A stretch of 33,858 nucleotides of DNA from Verrucomicrobiales bacterium (GTDB lineage Bacteria > Verrucomicrobiota > Verrucomicrobiia > Limisphaerales > CAIMTB01). This document shows, in pieces, positions 7,370 to 16,437 of this stretch (its first letter is position 1; every line of letters starts with the position of its first letter). Below the pieces are notes generated by a model. That model searched no databases, was not told the DNA's origin, and saw only the letters and a list, made by a program, of their open reading frames with translations. The translations under genes and the position numbers were made by a program. The stretch is from the NCBI GenBank assembly GCA_016795425.1, contig JAEUHG010000013.1, forward strand, positions 1-33,858, in the 5' to 3' direction.

Positions 7370-8305
7370 TCAAAACACGTGCGGCACACCCTCCTCGAGG
7401 ATGCGGACTTTTTCCGTCAATCCGTGGTGCTGCGCCAACTCCGCCAACCAGCGGGGCGGCTCATCCAGGTCCTCGAAGGAGAGTTTGAAGGTCCCGAAAT
7501 GCATCGGAATAAAGAGCTGCGACCGCAGGTCCTTGAATGCCTTCACCGCCTCGTCCGGCCCCATGTGCACCCGCCGAAAGGTGTCGGGATAATAGGCTCC
7601 GATCGGCAGCAACGCGATTTCCGGCGCCAGGGTCCGACCAATTTCTCGGAACCCCCCGAAATACGCGCTGTCGCCCGCGTGATAAATGGTCCGTCCCTGG
7701 TGCCGCAGTACAAAGCCCCCGTATCCGCGGTGGTGGTCGTGCAAGGCGCGCGCGCCCCAATGCTCGCACGGCGTCAACGTCACCCCCCAATCCCCATGCG
7801 AGAATGTCTCCCACCATTGCAGCTCGATGATCCGATGAAACCCCAAGCCGCGGGCGAGATCGCCCATGCCCCACGGCATCACCCCAATCCGCGGTTCCGG
7901 CAACCGGCGCAAGGTCCGTTTATGGAAATGATCGAAGTGGGCGTGCGTCAGCAACACCAGGTCGATCGGCGGCAGATCCGACAGCTTCAGGCCGGTCCGG
8001 CGCAATCGCTTCAAGAGGAACAGCCAGTTCGCAAAATTGGGGTCCACCAAAACGTTCAAATCCGTGAACTGAATGAGGAACGAGGCGTGCCCAATCCACG
8101 TGATGGCCACCTGACCCTTGGTCAGCCGAGGAAATTTCGGCTCCTTGGTGGTCCCTGTCCGGCGCGTCAGGAGCGCCTTCCAGACCATTTGGTGAAAGAA
8201 GGTCCGCGGATTGAAATGATTGCTCGGCGTCAGTTCCCGAAAGGAGCGCGGCAACCGCCGTCGCGGCCGGTAAGGCGTCGGCCGTAATGGGCTGGATGGT
8301 GTCAT
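7370..8305 (-). CDS. MBL-fold metallo-hydrolase, UlaG/NAPE-PLD-like
   Basis: The 311-aa protein has a metallo-beta-lactamase fold. The zinc-site motif is THAHFDHF (H121, H123, D125, H126), preceded by the strand WIGHASFLIQF and LVDPNF. Further ligands come from CEHWGAR, the HAGDSAYF aspartate and MHFGTFKLSFED near the C-terminus. The arrangement GHAS ... DP ... HxHxDH ... HAGDS ... HFGTF is that of the COG2220 group, which includes NAPE-hydrolysing phospholipase D and lactonases such as UlaG. Substrate is unknown. The N-terminal 60 residues are basic and not part of the fold. The ATG at 8303-8305 was used. It may share a transcript with the permease 84 bases downstream. Confidence 0.88.
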   Translation of the reverse strand: MTPSSPLRPTPYRPRRRLPRSFRELTPSNHFNPRTFFHQMVWKALLTRRTGTTKEPKFPRLTKGQVAITWIGHASFLIQFTDLNVLVDPNFANWLFLLKRLRRTGLKLSDLPPIDLVLLTHAHFDHFHKRTLRRLPEPRIGVMPWGMGDLARGLGFHRIIELQWWETFSHGDWGVTLTPCEHWGARALHDHHRGYGGFVLRHQGRTIYHAGDSAYFGGFREIGRTLAPEIALLPIGAYYPDTFRRVHMGPDEAVKAFKDLRSQLFIPMHFGTFKLSFEDLDEPPRWLAELAQHHGLTEKVRILEEGVPHVF

Positions 8306-8416
8306 GCGTTCGCGGCCGCCCGCCCGGTCGCTGCGCCGGTCTTCCCGACCGGCACGGCCCCTGAATAAATCATTTCCGCCGCCGTCTCAACCCACGGAAA
8401 CGAAAAGCATCGAGCT

Positions 8417-8821
8417 ATGAATGCCAAGAAGTTCGCCAGTGTGGTCGCCTTAACACTTGTTACCGCGCTCCCCGCCTCTGCCGGTCATCGCGATGCGGGT
8501 TGGGCGGCGGTGGGTGGTTTCGTCGCCGGGACCATCGCGGGCGCTACCCTCGCCAGCGCCTCGTGCCCCCCTCCGCCCCCGCCCGCTTTCTACCCCCACC
8601 CGCCCGTCGTGGTGGTCCCCCGACACTGCCCCCCTCCGCGCCCGCGTGTCGTGTACTATGGCCCGCCCCGCGTCGCCTACCCGCGTCACCACCACCACCG
8701 GCCACCCCCACCCGTCGTGGTCTGCCCGCCGGTCCCCGTCTGTGCGCCGCCGGTCGTCGTCGCGCCGCCTCCCCACTGCCCGCCTCCGGGAATCCGGATC
8801 AGCTTCGGCTTTGGCTGGTGA
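8417..8821 (+). CDS. Small exported Pro/His-rich protein
   Basis: The 134-aa protein has a clear signal peptide (MNAKKFASVVALTLVTALPASA). A Gly/Ala-rich segment, AAVGGFVAGTIAGATLASAS, follows and resembles a glycine zipper that could insert in or pack against a membrane. The rest is low complexity: Pro runs, Val runs and His clusters (RHHHHRPPPP), with five Cys in CPP-type contexts. The protein ends RISFGFGW. I do not recognise a family. The His/Cys content could bind metal, and the neighbouring region encodes metal proteins, but that is speculation. A terminator lies about 65 bases downstream, so it is likely transcribed alone. Composition alone could mislead gene finders, but the signal peptide and the terminator support a real gene. 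Confidence 0.72.
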   Translation: MNAKKFASVVALTLVTALPASAGHRDAGWAAVGGFVAGTIAGATLASASCPPPPPPAFYPHPPVVVVPRHCPPPRPRVVYYGPPRVAYPRHHHHRPPPPVVVCPPVPVCAPPVVVAPPPHCPPPGIRISFGFGW

Positions 8822-8885
8822 AATGCCGGCGCGCCAGCCAAGCAACCCGCACTTTTCCCACCCACCCGGTCGTCCGTGTCCCCCG

Positions 8886-8915
8886 CCCCGCCCTGCGCGA
8901 GGCGGGGGATTTTTT
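8886..8915 (+). terminator. Rho-independent terminator after the Pro/His-rich protein gene
   Basis: CCCCGCC (8886-8892) pairs with GGCGGGG (8901-8907) around an 8-base loop, followed by GATTTTTT. It lies 65 bases after the stop codon at 8821 and 66 bases before the next start. Confidence 0.75.
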
Positions 8916-8981
8916 CTGCGGCGTGCCAGGTTCGGTCCGATTTTCGTTGGCGCACTGCCGGGCCCGACGTAAACCGGCGCC

Positions 8982-9536
8982 ATGGACGGCTTGAAGGAAC
9001 GCCTTGATCGGTACCTGCGCACGCCACCGCGGATAGGTCCCGGAGTTTTCATCGCGCGCGGCGCGACGGTGATTGGCGACGTGACGCTCGGCGCCAAAGC
9101 CAGCGTCTGGTACGGCGCGGTGCTGCGGGGCGACATCCAACGGATCGTCGTTGGCGAAGGATCCAACATTCAGGACAACGCGGTCGTGCATTTGGCTGAC
9201 GATTATCCCGCATTGATTGGGGATTACGTCACCGTGGGACATTCAGCCATCATTCACGCCTGCACCATCGGCAATGAATGCCTCATCGGCATGGGAGCCA
9301 CCCTTCTCGACGGCGCGGAGATTGGCGACCAATGCATCATCGGCGCGGGCGCCCTGGTCACCCCGCGCACCAAGATTCCTGCGGGCTCAATGGTGCTGGG
9401 GAGTCCGGGAAAGGTGTCGCGATCGCTGACCGCGGAGGAACGCGCCGGCCTTCGCTACTGGGCGGACAAATACGTCGCCAACGCGGCGTACCACTTGGAA
9501 CACGGTATCAGCGTCGGACAACCGTTACCCAGTTGA
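8982..9536 (+). CDS. Gamma-carbonic-anhydrase family hexapeptide-repeat protein
   Basis: The 184-aa protein is a left-handed beta-helix with hexapeptide repeats (VIGDVTLGAKASVWYG, IVVGEGSNIQDNAVVH, LIGDYVTVGHSAIIHACTIG). The three zinc-ligand histidines of gamma-class carbonic anhydrases are at H70, H87 and H92. The N-terminal VFIARGATVIGDV and the VLRGD motif are as in YrdA/PaaY/CamH-type members. Many relatives lack the acidic proton-shuttle loop of Methanosarcina Cam, and I see no such loop here, so activity as CO2 hydratase is possible but not certain. It sits between a terminator and a convergent gene, so it is a single-gene unit. Confidence 0.92.
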   Translation: MDGLKERLDRYLRTPPRIGPGVFIARGATVIGDVTLGAKASVWYGAVLRGDIQRIVVGEGSNIQDNAVVHLADDYPALIGDYVTVGHSAIIHACTIGNECLIGMGATLLDGAEIGDQCIIGAGALVTPRTKIPAGSMVLGSPGKVSRSLTAEERAGLRYWADKYVANAAYHLEHGISVGQPLPS

Positions 9537-9556
9537 TGCCCCCCTGCGCCGGGCTG

Positions 9557-10591
9557 TCAGGCGCGCGCCGGAACCGCGACGCTCTTCAGAACCTCGCTGT
9601 AGCCCGGATAGGTGACCGCGTACGGGAATCCGTCGCCCGTCCCGGCCGCGCCAAAGCGGCCGCGGCGATCAATCGCCAGGAAATTGATCGCCAGGTCCGT
9701 TCCGGCGGGATGTTTGCGCTGAATGCGGCGAATCGTTTCCGCGCAGGCCTCCGCGGGACTCGCTCCCGCCCGCATCAGTTCGACCACCTGGAACGTGCCG
9801 CAAAAACGCAGGATGTTTTCACCCACACCGGTCGCCCCCGCCGCGCCCACGTCATTGTCGACATACAGGCCGCTGCCGATGATCGGCGAATCTCCGACGC
9901 GTCCGGGTAGTTTGTAGGAGAGTCCGCTGGTCGAACATCCGCCGGCCAATTGCCCATCGGATCCCAGGATCACCATGGCGATGGTGTCGTGCGAATCCGG
10001 TGGGGCCGAAGCCGGTTGACCCCCGGTTTGGCGCGCCTTCCATTCCTGCCAGCGCCGACGCGCCGCTTCCGTCAGGAGATCCGTGTCCTTGAATCCGTTC
10101 GCCAAGGCGAATCGGCGCGCCCCATCCCCGACCAGCATCACGTGGCGGGTTTTCTCCATCACCGCCCGCGCCAAGCCAATCACCGGCAGGATGCCTTCCA
10201 CGGCCGCCACGCTCCCGCACTTGTGGGTCGGGCCATCCATGATGCAGGCATCCAACGATACCACCCCTTCCGCGTTGGGATCGCCCCCCGCGCCGACGGA
10301 GCTGACCGACAAATCGTGCTCCGTCACGCTGATTCCATCCACGATCGCGTCCAATCGACCGCCCCCCGCCTGCAGGACCTGGAGCGCCTTTTCATTGGCG
10401 GGCTTTCCAAAGGGCCAGGTCGAAACGATTAACGGCAGCGTGCTGCCCGCACGCGCCGGCGCGGCGCCGCCGGTCGAAGTCCGACATCCGGAGGCGGCGG
10501 CCAGCAGTGCGGAACCCAGGCTGGCGTTCGCCACCGTTCCCAGAAATCGGCGGCGGTTGAAGGAGGGATCGGCGGCGGAAGGGTTGATCAT
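9557..10591 (-). CDS. Tat-exported glycosylasparaginase/isoaspartyl peptidase-family Ntn hydrolase
   Basis: The 344-aa protein starts at the ATG at 10589-10591. A twin-arginine signal (NRRRFLGTV, residues 12-20) is followed by a hydrophobic stretch and AAASGC, possibly a lipobox, so the enzyme is exported and may be lipid-anchored. The family core is clear: WPFGKPANEKALQVLQAGG, then CGSVAAVEGI, then the autocleavage site HDTIAMVILG with nucleophile T203. After it come GGCSTSGLSYKLPGRVGDSP, GAGATG-type GAAGATGVGE and a C-terminal part. By family, it hydrolyses GlcNAc-Asn linkages or similar amides after self-processing into alpha and beta chains. The convergent 3' end lies 20 bases from the gamma-carbonic-anhydrase-like gene, with no terminator seen. 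Confidence 0.9.
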   Translation of the reverse strand: MINPSAADPSFNRRRFLGTVANASLGSALLAAASGCRTSTGGAAPARAGSTLPLIVSTWPFGKPANEKALQVLQAGGGRLDAIVDGISVTEHDLSVSSVGAGGDPNAEGVVSLDACIMDGPTHKCGSVAAVEGILPVIGLARAVMEKTRHVMLVGDGARRFALANGFKDTDLLTEAARRRWQEWKARQTGGQPASAPPDSHDTIAMVILGSDGQLAGGCSTSGLSYKLPGRVGDSPIIGSGLYVDNDVGAAGATGVGENILRFCGTFQVVELMRAGASPAEACAETIRRIQRKHPAGTDLAINFLAIDRRGRFGAAGTGDGFPYAVTYPGYSEVLKSVAVPARA

Positions 10592-10720
10592 GAGGTCCGG
10601 AAAGCTCGAGGATGACGGTTCGCGGGAGCATGCGCGAAATCGGGTGAAAGACGCCAGTCCTGTCGATTTCCCAACCCTTTGGACATGCGGAACGGACTCG
10701 GAAAGGGGGGGAATTGACAC

Positions 10721-10750
10721 TTGACGGTTCTTTCAGCCCGTACCTAGCCT
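10721..10750 (+). promoter_or_regulatory. Candidate promoter of the nusA operon
   Basis: TTGACG (10721-10726) and TAGCCT (10745-10750) are spaced by 18 bases. A second TTGACA at 10714-10719 overlaps the same region. Transcription would start near 10757, upstream of the leader hairpins. Matches to the -10 consensus are partial, so the exact element is uncertain. Confidence 0.4.
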
Positions 10751-10788
10751 GCTTCGCATCTTGGACAACTGGCTGGCCCGCCAGCGAG

Positions 10789-10815
10789 AAAAGTCGGTTA
10801 TCCACCGACTTTTTT
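10789..10815 (+). terminator. Terminator-like hairpin in the nusA leader (possible attenuator)
   Basis: AAAAGTCGGT (10789-10798), loop TATCC, ACCGACTTTT (10804-10813) form a perfect 10-bp stem, with the T run continuing to 10815. A second small hairpin, GCTGGC-CC-GCCAGC, precedes it at 10772-10785. The structure ends 28 bases before the nusA start codon, leaving no room for a promoter after it. If active, it would attenuate nusA-infB transcription. Confidence 0.6.
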
Positions 10816-10843
10816 GTTCCCTGGATGGGCCCGTCGACGACCT

Positions 10844-12130
10844 ATGAACGCAGAATTGCTGGCAGTTCTCGAGTACTGGGAACGCGAAAAAGGGATCAGC
10901 CGCGACGTACTGGTGCGCGCCGTGGAGGAGGCCCTCGTCTCCGCCGCGCGCCGGGCCGTTGGACCGGCGCGTGATCTGCGCTGCACCATCGACCCCAAGA
11001 CCGGCGCCATCAAGGCTTTCGCTCGCCTCATCGTGAGCGACAAGGTGATTTCCAAGCACGACCAGATCTCGGTCGCCGAAGCCAAGAAGCTCAAGGCAGA
11101 CGCCCAGATCGGGGACGAGGTGGAAGTGGAAGTGACGCCGGCGGATTTCGGCCGCATCGCCGCCCAAAACGCCCGTCAGGCGGTGATGCAGCAACTGCGA
11201 AAAGCCGAAAAACAGCTCATCCTCGAGGAGTTCAAGGACCGCGTCGGCGATATCGTCAGCGGCGTCGTCCGACGCTTCGAACGCTCGGATGTCGTAGTCG
11301 ACCTCGGCCGTTACGAAGCCCTGCTGCCCAACCGGGAACGCGTCCCCACCGAAGAATACCAAACGGGAGAGCGCCTCCGCGCCTACGTGCGCGCCGTTGA
11401 AACCACGCCGCACGGTCCAGAGATCATCCTCAGCCGGGCGGATCCGATGTTCGTCATCAAGCTGTTCCAGTTGGAAGTCGCGGAAATCTCGGACGGCACC
11501 ATCGAGGTCAAGGCCATCGCCCGCGAACCCGGTTACCGCACCAAACTCGCCGTCTACTCCCGCGATCCCAAAGTCGATCCGGTCGGCGCATGCGTCGGCC
11601 TCCGCGGACAACGCGTCAAGAACATCGTCCGCGAACTCAACAACGAGAAGGTCGACATCATCCCGTGGTCGGCCGATATCCGGACCTACATCGCCGCGGC
11701 GTTGTCCCCGGCTCAACTGAAGAATTTCGAGGTCGACGAAGCAAACAAACGCGTCAAAATCATCGTGTCGCCGGATCAGTTGTCCCTGGCCATCGGGCGG
11801 CGCGGTCAGAATGCACGTCTGACCTCGAAGTTGACGGGCTGGTACGTGGACATCGAGGAGGAAGTCATCGCCCCGGTGATGGGCTTCGAGGAGAAGGTCG
11901 CCGAGGCCATCAAAGGCCTCGCCGAAATCCCAGGGATCACCGAAGCGCATGCCAGCGCTTTGGTCCACATGGGCTTTCATACGTTCGAGGATCTTGCCCA
12001 GGCGGAGGTCGATGACCTCCAGTCCAATCCTGACATCGGCGATCAAGCGATCGCCGTTCTGGCCGCCGTTCAGGCAGAAGCCGCCCGCCGTCAAGGCGGA
12101 GCAGCTGCCGGTGCGTCGGGGGCCCCATGA
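10844..12130 (+). CDS. nusA: Transcription termination/antitermination factor NusA
   Basis: NusA binds RNA polymerase and nascent RNA and modulates pausing, intrinsic termination and antitermination. The protein is 428 aa. The N-terminal polymerase-binding domain (ELLAVLEYWEREKGISRDVL) covers residues 1-130. An S1 domain (VGDIVSGVVRRFERSDVVVD) covers about 134-200. KH1 has the loop GLRGQRVKNIVREL (GxxG at 252-255), and KH2 has LAIGRRGQNARLTSKL. A C-terminal helix-hairpin-helix segment (AEIPGITEAHASALVHMGF) is present, but the tail is shorter than in E. coli (495 aa). The ATG at 10844 matches the family start. The usual rimP partner upstream is absent; the divergent asparaginase-like gene is there instead. 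infB follows after 66 bases. Confidence 0.96.
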   Translation: MNAELLAVLEYWEREKGISRDVLVRAVEEALVSAARRAVGPARDLRCTIDPKTGAIKAFARLIVSDKVISKHDQISVAEAKKLKADAQIGDEVEVEVTPADFGRIAAQNARQAVMQQLRKAEKQLILEEFKDRVGDIVSGVVRRFERSDVVVDLGRYEALLPNRERVPTEEYQTGERLRAYVRAVETTPHGPEIILSRADPMFVIKLFQLEVAEISDGTIEVKAIAREPGYRTKLAVYSRDPKVDPVGACVGLRGQRVKNIVRELNNEKVDIIPWSADIRTYIAAALSPAQLKNFEVDEANKRVKIIVSPDQLSLAIGRRGQNARLTSKLTGWYVDIEEEVIAPVMGFEEKVAEAIKGLAEIPGITEAHASALVHMGFHTFEDLAQAEVDDLQSNPDIGDQAIAVLAAVQAEAARRQGGAAAGASGAP

Positions 12131-12196
12131 TCGACCGGCAGGGCGGAGAAGGCGCCGCCGTCATCGGAAAGTCGCCTTCGGATAAGTCACATTTCT

Positions 12197-15046
12197 ATGC
12201 CCGTTCGCATTTACGATATCGCCCGAAAGTTTGGTCTCGAGAGCAAGTTCGTGCTCGCGAAGGCGAAGGAGTTGGGCATCACCCACGTCAAGGTGGCGTC
12301 CAGCACCCTGGATAAAATCACCGCCGAGTACCTCGAGGAAAAACTCGCCCCCTTGGCGCCCGCGGCGGGCCACGCCTCCACGCCCACGCCGGATGCCCAC
12401 GCCGACGCTGAACCCGGCCATCCTGAATCCGCCAAAGCGACGCCTCCGCCCCAGGACGCCCCGGCGCCGGAACCCGAACACCCGGCTCCACCCGCCACCG
12501 CGCCCGCCACCACGGCACCCGAGCCGGTCGTAGCGGTCGCCGCCGAGCCCGTGGCTGTTCCGCCACCCCCCGCCGTCTCCGCCCCGCTTCACACGGAACC
12601 TGCCGCCGTGGTGAAGGCTGAACCTCCCGCTCCTGAACCGGCTCCCGCGCCCGCCGCCGAACCCATCGCGCCGCCGCCCGAGCCGCCCGCACCCGCGCCC
12701 CTCCCGCCCCCGGCGGAGGTCGTCGCCAAAGAAACGCCCGACCAACCCTCTCCCGAGAACATTCCAGCCCCAGCCCCAGCGCCGGCCGAGATCCCGACGG
12801 AACCCATCGTGCTTCCCGCTGCTGCCGCGGCCCCCGCGGTCCCGCCGCCGCCGGCGTCCGCCCCACCTCCCACAACCCCGCTGCCTATTACCGCGACATC
12901 TCCCGCTCCCCCGGCGCCCGCGCCGACGCTTCCGCCGCCGCCACCTCCCGCTCCCCCGGCACCCAAGGTGCCAGGACTCGGAGAACTGGTAGGCCGTATC
13001 GAACTTCCCACCCGCCACCGCCCCGCAGGCCGGGCGGCACCACCGACCCCGCCGCCTGCCCAGCAACCGCCGTCGCGGCGCCCGGAACCCGCTCGCGGTG
13101 CTCCCTCCGGCCGAACCCAGGGGTACGGAGGCCCGAACCGCCCACCCCAGGGCGGCTCGATGAACCGACCGCCCCCCGTTCAGCAGGCGCCCAAGCCTCC
13201 CGTGCCCGCCGCCGGTAAGACGCCGGCCCTGCCGGACTTCGCACCGCCGTCCGAGGGTCAGGTCATCAGCCTTAAGCCCCCCATCATCGTCCGTGATCTG
13301 GCGGAGAAAATGGGCATCAAGGCGTACCGCCTCCTCCATGACCTCATGGAGCTCGGTGTCTTCGCCAATCTCAACCAGTCCATCGACGAAAAGGTCGCCC
13401 AGTTCATCGCCGCCAGGCATGGCTTCCGATTCGAGGTCGAACGCCGTGAAAAGGGCGCCGGCCAGGTCCATGCCCCAGTCAAGAAGGTCGAACTCGATAT
13501 CGAGGATCGCCCCGAACAACTGGCTTCCCGGCCGCCCGTGATCACCATCATGGGCCACGTCGACCACGGCAAAACCACCCTGCTCGATGTCATCCGCAAA
13601 TCGAACGTCGCGTCACGCGAAGCGGGCGGCATCACCCAGCACATCGGAGCCTACACCATCCAGGTTCCGCACCCGGAACGTCCGGCCGAACTCCAGCAAT
13701 TGACGTTCCTGGACACGCCCGGCCACGCCGCCTTCAGCGCCATGCGCGCCCGCGGCGCCAACGTCACCGACATTGTCATTCTGGTGGTCGCGGCGACCGA
13801 GGGCGCCATGCCTCAGACCATCGAAGCCCTCAACCACGCCAAGGCCGCCAAGGTCCCCATCATGGTCGCCGTAAACAAGTGCGACCTTCCCGCCGCCAAT
13901 CCCCTGCGCACCCGCCAGGAACTCCAGGAACACGGACTCGTTCCCGAAGAATGGGGCGGTGAAACCATTTACGTCGACGTCTCCGCCACCACCAAGAAAG
14001 GCGTCGACCAATTGCTGGCCATGCTCGTCCTTCAGGCCGAGGTCATGGAGCTCAAGGCGAATCACAACCGTCGAGCCAAGGGCAATGTCATTGAGTCGGG
14101 CCTCGAGCCCGGCGGCCCGACCGCCACCGTCCTGGTGCGCAAGGGCACGCTCAAACAGGGCGACGTCATCATCTGCGGCCAGTTCTACGGCCGCACCCGC
14201 GCTCTCATCAGCGAAGAGGGCCAACGTCTCAAGGAAGCCGGTCCGTCAGTCGCGGTGAAGGTTCTCGGATTGAACGGCGTTCCTGAGGCGGGTCTCGAGT
14301 TCAGCGTGGTCGAGAACGAGCGCGCCGCCCGGGCCCTCGCCGAGGAACGCGAACTGCAATCCAAGGCCGCCGGACGCGAACGCGGTCCGCGCGTCACCCT
14401 CGAAAACCTTCTCAAGGCCATCGAGCAACAAACGGCCAAGACGCTCAAAGTCGTCGTCAAAGCCGATACCCAGGGCTCCGTCGAGGCCATCGTCGAAGCG
14501 CTCAAGAAGATCGATAGCAACAAGGTCGGTCTCGAAATCGTCCATAGCGCCGTCGGCACGATCACCGAGAGCGATGTCCTCCTGGCGGCTTCCGCCAAAG
14601 GCATCATCGTCGGCTTTCATACGCGCCTCGACAACGGCGTGCCCGCCGCCGCCAAGCGCGAAGGCGTGCAAATCAAGCAGTACGAGATCATTTACGAACT
14701 CATCGACGAGGTCCGCAACGCCATGGCCGGCCTGCTCGACCCGGAACTGCGCGAAGTCACGCTCGGGTCCGCCGAGGTCCGACAGATCTTCGACCTCTCC
14801 AAGGGTGGCCGCGTCGCCGGTTGCATGGTCATCAACGGCCGCATCATCAAGGGCAAAGCCCGCGTCGTTCGTCGCAAGGAAGTCATTCACGACGGCGTGC
14901 TCGGCACCCTGCGACGCTACCAGGACGAAGTCAGCGAAGTGCGCTCCGGCATGGAATGCGGTATCCGCGTCTCGAGTTTCGATGATTTCCAGACCGGGGA
15001 TCTCATCGAGAGCTACACCGTGGAAAAAGTCGCCCAACAGCTCTAA
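12197..15046 (+). CDS. infB: Translation initiation factor IF-2
   Basis: IF-2 is the GTPase that places fMet-tRNA on the 30S subunit and joins the subunits. The protein is 949 aa. An IF2_N domain ([20 protein letters not shown]) covers residues 1-52. An extreme low-complexity linker of Pro, Ala and Glu runs from about 55 to 350. A second IF2_N-type domain ([20 protein letters not shown]) comes before the G domain. G motifs are intact: GHVDHGKTT (453-461), DTPGH (506-510) and NKCD (560-563). Domains II, III and IV follow (C-terminal [20 protein letters not shown]). The ATG at 12197 fits the family N-terminus. The order nusA-infB-rbfA is conserved widely in bacteria. Confidence 0.97.
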   Translation: MPVRIYDIARKFGLESKFVLAKAKELGITHVKVASSTLDKITAEYLEEKLAPLAPAAGHASTPTPDAHADAEPGHPESAKATPPPQDAPAPEPEHPAPPATAPATTAPEPVVAVAAEPVAVPPPPAVSAPLHTEPAAVVKAEPPAPEPAPAPAAEPIAPPPEPPAPAPLPPPAEVVAKETPDQPSPENIPAPAPAPAEIPTEPIVLPAAAAAPAVPPPPASAPPPTTPLPITATSPAPPAPAPTLPPPPPPAPPAPKVPGLGELVGRIELPTRHRPAGRAAPPTPPPAQQPPSRRPEPARGAPSGRTQGYGGPNRPPQGGSMNRPPPVQQAPKPPVPAAGKTPALPDFAPPSEGQVISLKPPIIVRDLAEKMGIKAYRLLHDLMELGVFANLNQSIDEKVAQFIAARHGFRFEVERREKGAGQVHAPVKKVELDIEDRPEQLASRPPVITIMGHVDHGKTTLLDVIRKSNVASREAGGITQHIGAYTIQVPHPERPAELQQLTFLDTPGHAAFSAMRARGANVTDIVILVVAATEGAMPQTIEALNHAKAAKVPIMVAVNKCDLPAANPLRTRQELQEHGLVPEEWGGETIYVDVSATTKKGVDQLLAMLVLQAEVMELKANHNRRAKGNVIESGLEPGGPTATVLVRKGTLKQGDVIICGQFYGRTRALISEEGQRLKEAGPSVAVKVLGLNGVPEAGLEFSVVENERAARALAEERELQSKAAGRERGPRVTLENLLKAIEQQTAKTLKVVVKADTQGSVEAIVEALKKIDSNKVGLEIVHSAVGTITESDVLLAASAKGIIVGFHTRLDNGVPAAAKREGVQIKQYEIIYELIDEVRNAMAGLLDPELREVTLGSAEVRQIFDLSKGGRVAGCMVINGRIIKGKARVVRRKEVIHDGVLGTLRRYQDEVSEVRSGMECGIRVSSFDDFQTGDLIESYTVEKVAQQL

Positions 15047-15094
15047 ACCAGTCGGATCGGATCCTGCCGCCGTACCCCTGGATCCCAGCACGTC

Positions 15095-15451
15095 ATGCAA
15101 CGCGTCCGCTACGAGCGTGTCCGCGAGCTTCTTAAACGCGAGCTCGGCGAAATCATCCGCCGCCAGATTCCCATCGAGGAAGGCGGCGTCATTTCCGTCA
15201 ATGATGTCGGCCTCGCCGGCGACCTCCAGGCCGCCAAGGTCTTCGTCAGCATCATCGGAAATGCCGAACAACAGAAGCGGGGCGCGGAGTTGCTCCAACA
15301 GAATACCTCCGTAATCCAGGGGCTGCTCGGCCAGTCCGTCGTCCTCCGCTACACCCCCCACCTGCGCTTCGTCATCGACGACTCCATTGCCCGAGGCGAT
15401 CGGGTCCTGGAAATCCTCGCTGACCTCGAGCGCCGCGCCGACCAGCCATGA
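15095..15451 (+). CDS. rbfA: 30S ribosome-binding factor RbfA
   Basis: The 118-aa protein has a KH-like fold and assists late maturation of the 16S rRNA 5' end in the 30S subunit, also important during cold shock. The sequence shows RYERVRELLKRELGEIIRR at the N-terminus, the central strand AKVFVSIIGNAEQQKRGAEL, and LRYTPHLRFVIDDSIARGDR, the family's typical P-x-L-x-F-x-x-D-x-S segment. It follows infB after 48 bases. Its stop overlaps the nrnA start as ATGA (15448-15451), so the two are translationally coupled. Confidence 0.95.
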   Translation: MQRVRYERVRELLKRELGEIIRRQIPIEEGGVISVNDVGLAGDLQAAKVFVSIIGNAEQQKRGAELLQQNTSVIQGLLGQSVVLRYTPHLRFVIDDSIARGDRVLEILADLERRADQP

Positions 15452-16437
15452 CGGCGCCGTCCGACCCCCTCACGCCCATCCTCGCCGCCTTGCGCCAATC
15501 GGCCACGGTCTGCGTCGTCGGTCATGTCCGTCCCGATGGCGATTGCGTCGGATCGCAACTCGGCCTGGGCCTCGCCCTGCGCGAAGCCGGCAAGAAGGTC
15601 CGCATCTGGAACGAGGATCCCATTCCCAAGAAGCTCGCCTTTCTAGATCCCGACGACCTCTTCGGACGTCCCAAGCCCGGGGAATCGTTCGAATGCGTGG
15701 TGGCCGCCGATTGCGCCACTTACGAGCGCCTCGGCCTCGCCGGATCCTGCATCACCGAACGCAAGCTGCTCATCAACATCGATCACCACGCCAGCAATTC
15801 CCGCTACGGGGATCTCAATTGGGTGGTGCCGGACGTTCCCTCCACCGGCGAACTCATTCTCGAATTGCTCAAACGCGCGCGCTGGCCCGTCACCTCCGCC
15901 ATCGCCGACTGCCTGTTCACCGCCGTCTCCACCGACACCGGCTCCTTTCGGTATGCCACCACCCGACCGGAAACCTTTTGCGCCGCCGCCGAACTGGTGC
16001 GCCAGGGGGCGGACCTCGGGCGCATCGGCCACTGCGTCTACGATTCGCACCCGATGTCGCGGTTTCGGCTCCTCCGCCACGTCTATCGCCAATGCCGTCT
16101 CACTCATGACGATCGCATTGCCTATTTCTGGCTGCACAAAGGTGACTACGGCCGGGCCGGCGCGGAACGCGAGGAGAGCGAAGGGCTCATCGACCACATC
16201 CGCTCCATCGAACCGGTGATCGTCGCCTGCGTGTTCGAGGAAATGGAGGACGGCATCGTCCGCTTGAGCCTTCGATCCAAGAGCGAGGACGTCGATGTCA
16301 ACGTCATCGCCCAACAGTTCGGCGGAGGCGGACACAAAGCCGCCGCGGGCGCCCGCATCACCGGCACCCCCCTCGCGGTCCAACGCCGCGTCCTTCGTGC
16401 CCTTCGCCAGGCGATCACCGCGGCCCAGCGCCACTGA
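15448..16437 (+). CDS. nrnA: DHH-family oligoribonuclease / pAp phosphatase (NrnA-like)
   Basis: The 329-aa DHH/DHHA1 phosphoesterase degrades short RNA oligonucleotides (nanoRNA) and, in characterised members, dephosphorylates 3'-phosphoadenosine 5'-phosphate. Motif I is VVGHVRPDGDCVGSQ (H26, D30, D32), then AADC with D89, then the DHH motif NIDHHASNSRYG (D113-H115). Next come PSTGELI and STDTGSFRY, and the DHHA1 substrate-binding motif GGGHKAAAGARI near the C-terminus. It sits between rbfA and truB, a frequent arrangement in bacteria outside the Gammaproteobacteria. Its stop overlaps the truB start in TGATG. Confidence 0.93.
   Translation: MTAPSDPLTPILAALRQSATVCVVGHVRPDGDCVGSQLGLGLALREAGKKVRIWNEDPIPKKLAFLDPDDLFGRPKPGESFECVVAADCATYERLGLAGSCITERKLLINIDHHASNSRYGDLNWVVPDVPSTGELILELLKRARWPVTSAIADCLFTAVSTDTGSFRYATTRPETFCAAAELVRQGADLGRIGHCVYDSHPMSRFRLLRHVYRQCRLTHDDRIAYFWLHKGDYGRAGAEREESEGLIDHIRSIEPVIVACVFEEMEDGIVRLSLRSKSEDVDVNVIAQQFGGGGHKAAAGARITGTPLAVQRRVLRALRQAITAAQRH

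Noticed and set aside
10733..12094. Long minus-strand open frame opposite nusA
   Set aside because: Acidic low-information sequence antisense to a clear nusA; a GC-rich codon-bias artefact.
12161..13567. Gly/Arg-rich minus-strand frame opposite the IF-2 linker
   Set aside because: It is the reverse complement of Pro/Ala codons, which gives Gly/Arg runs; no start signal or family.
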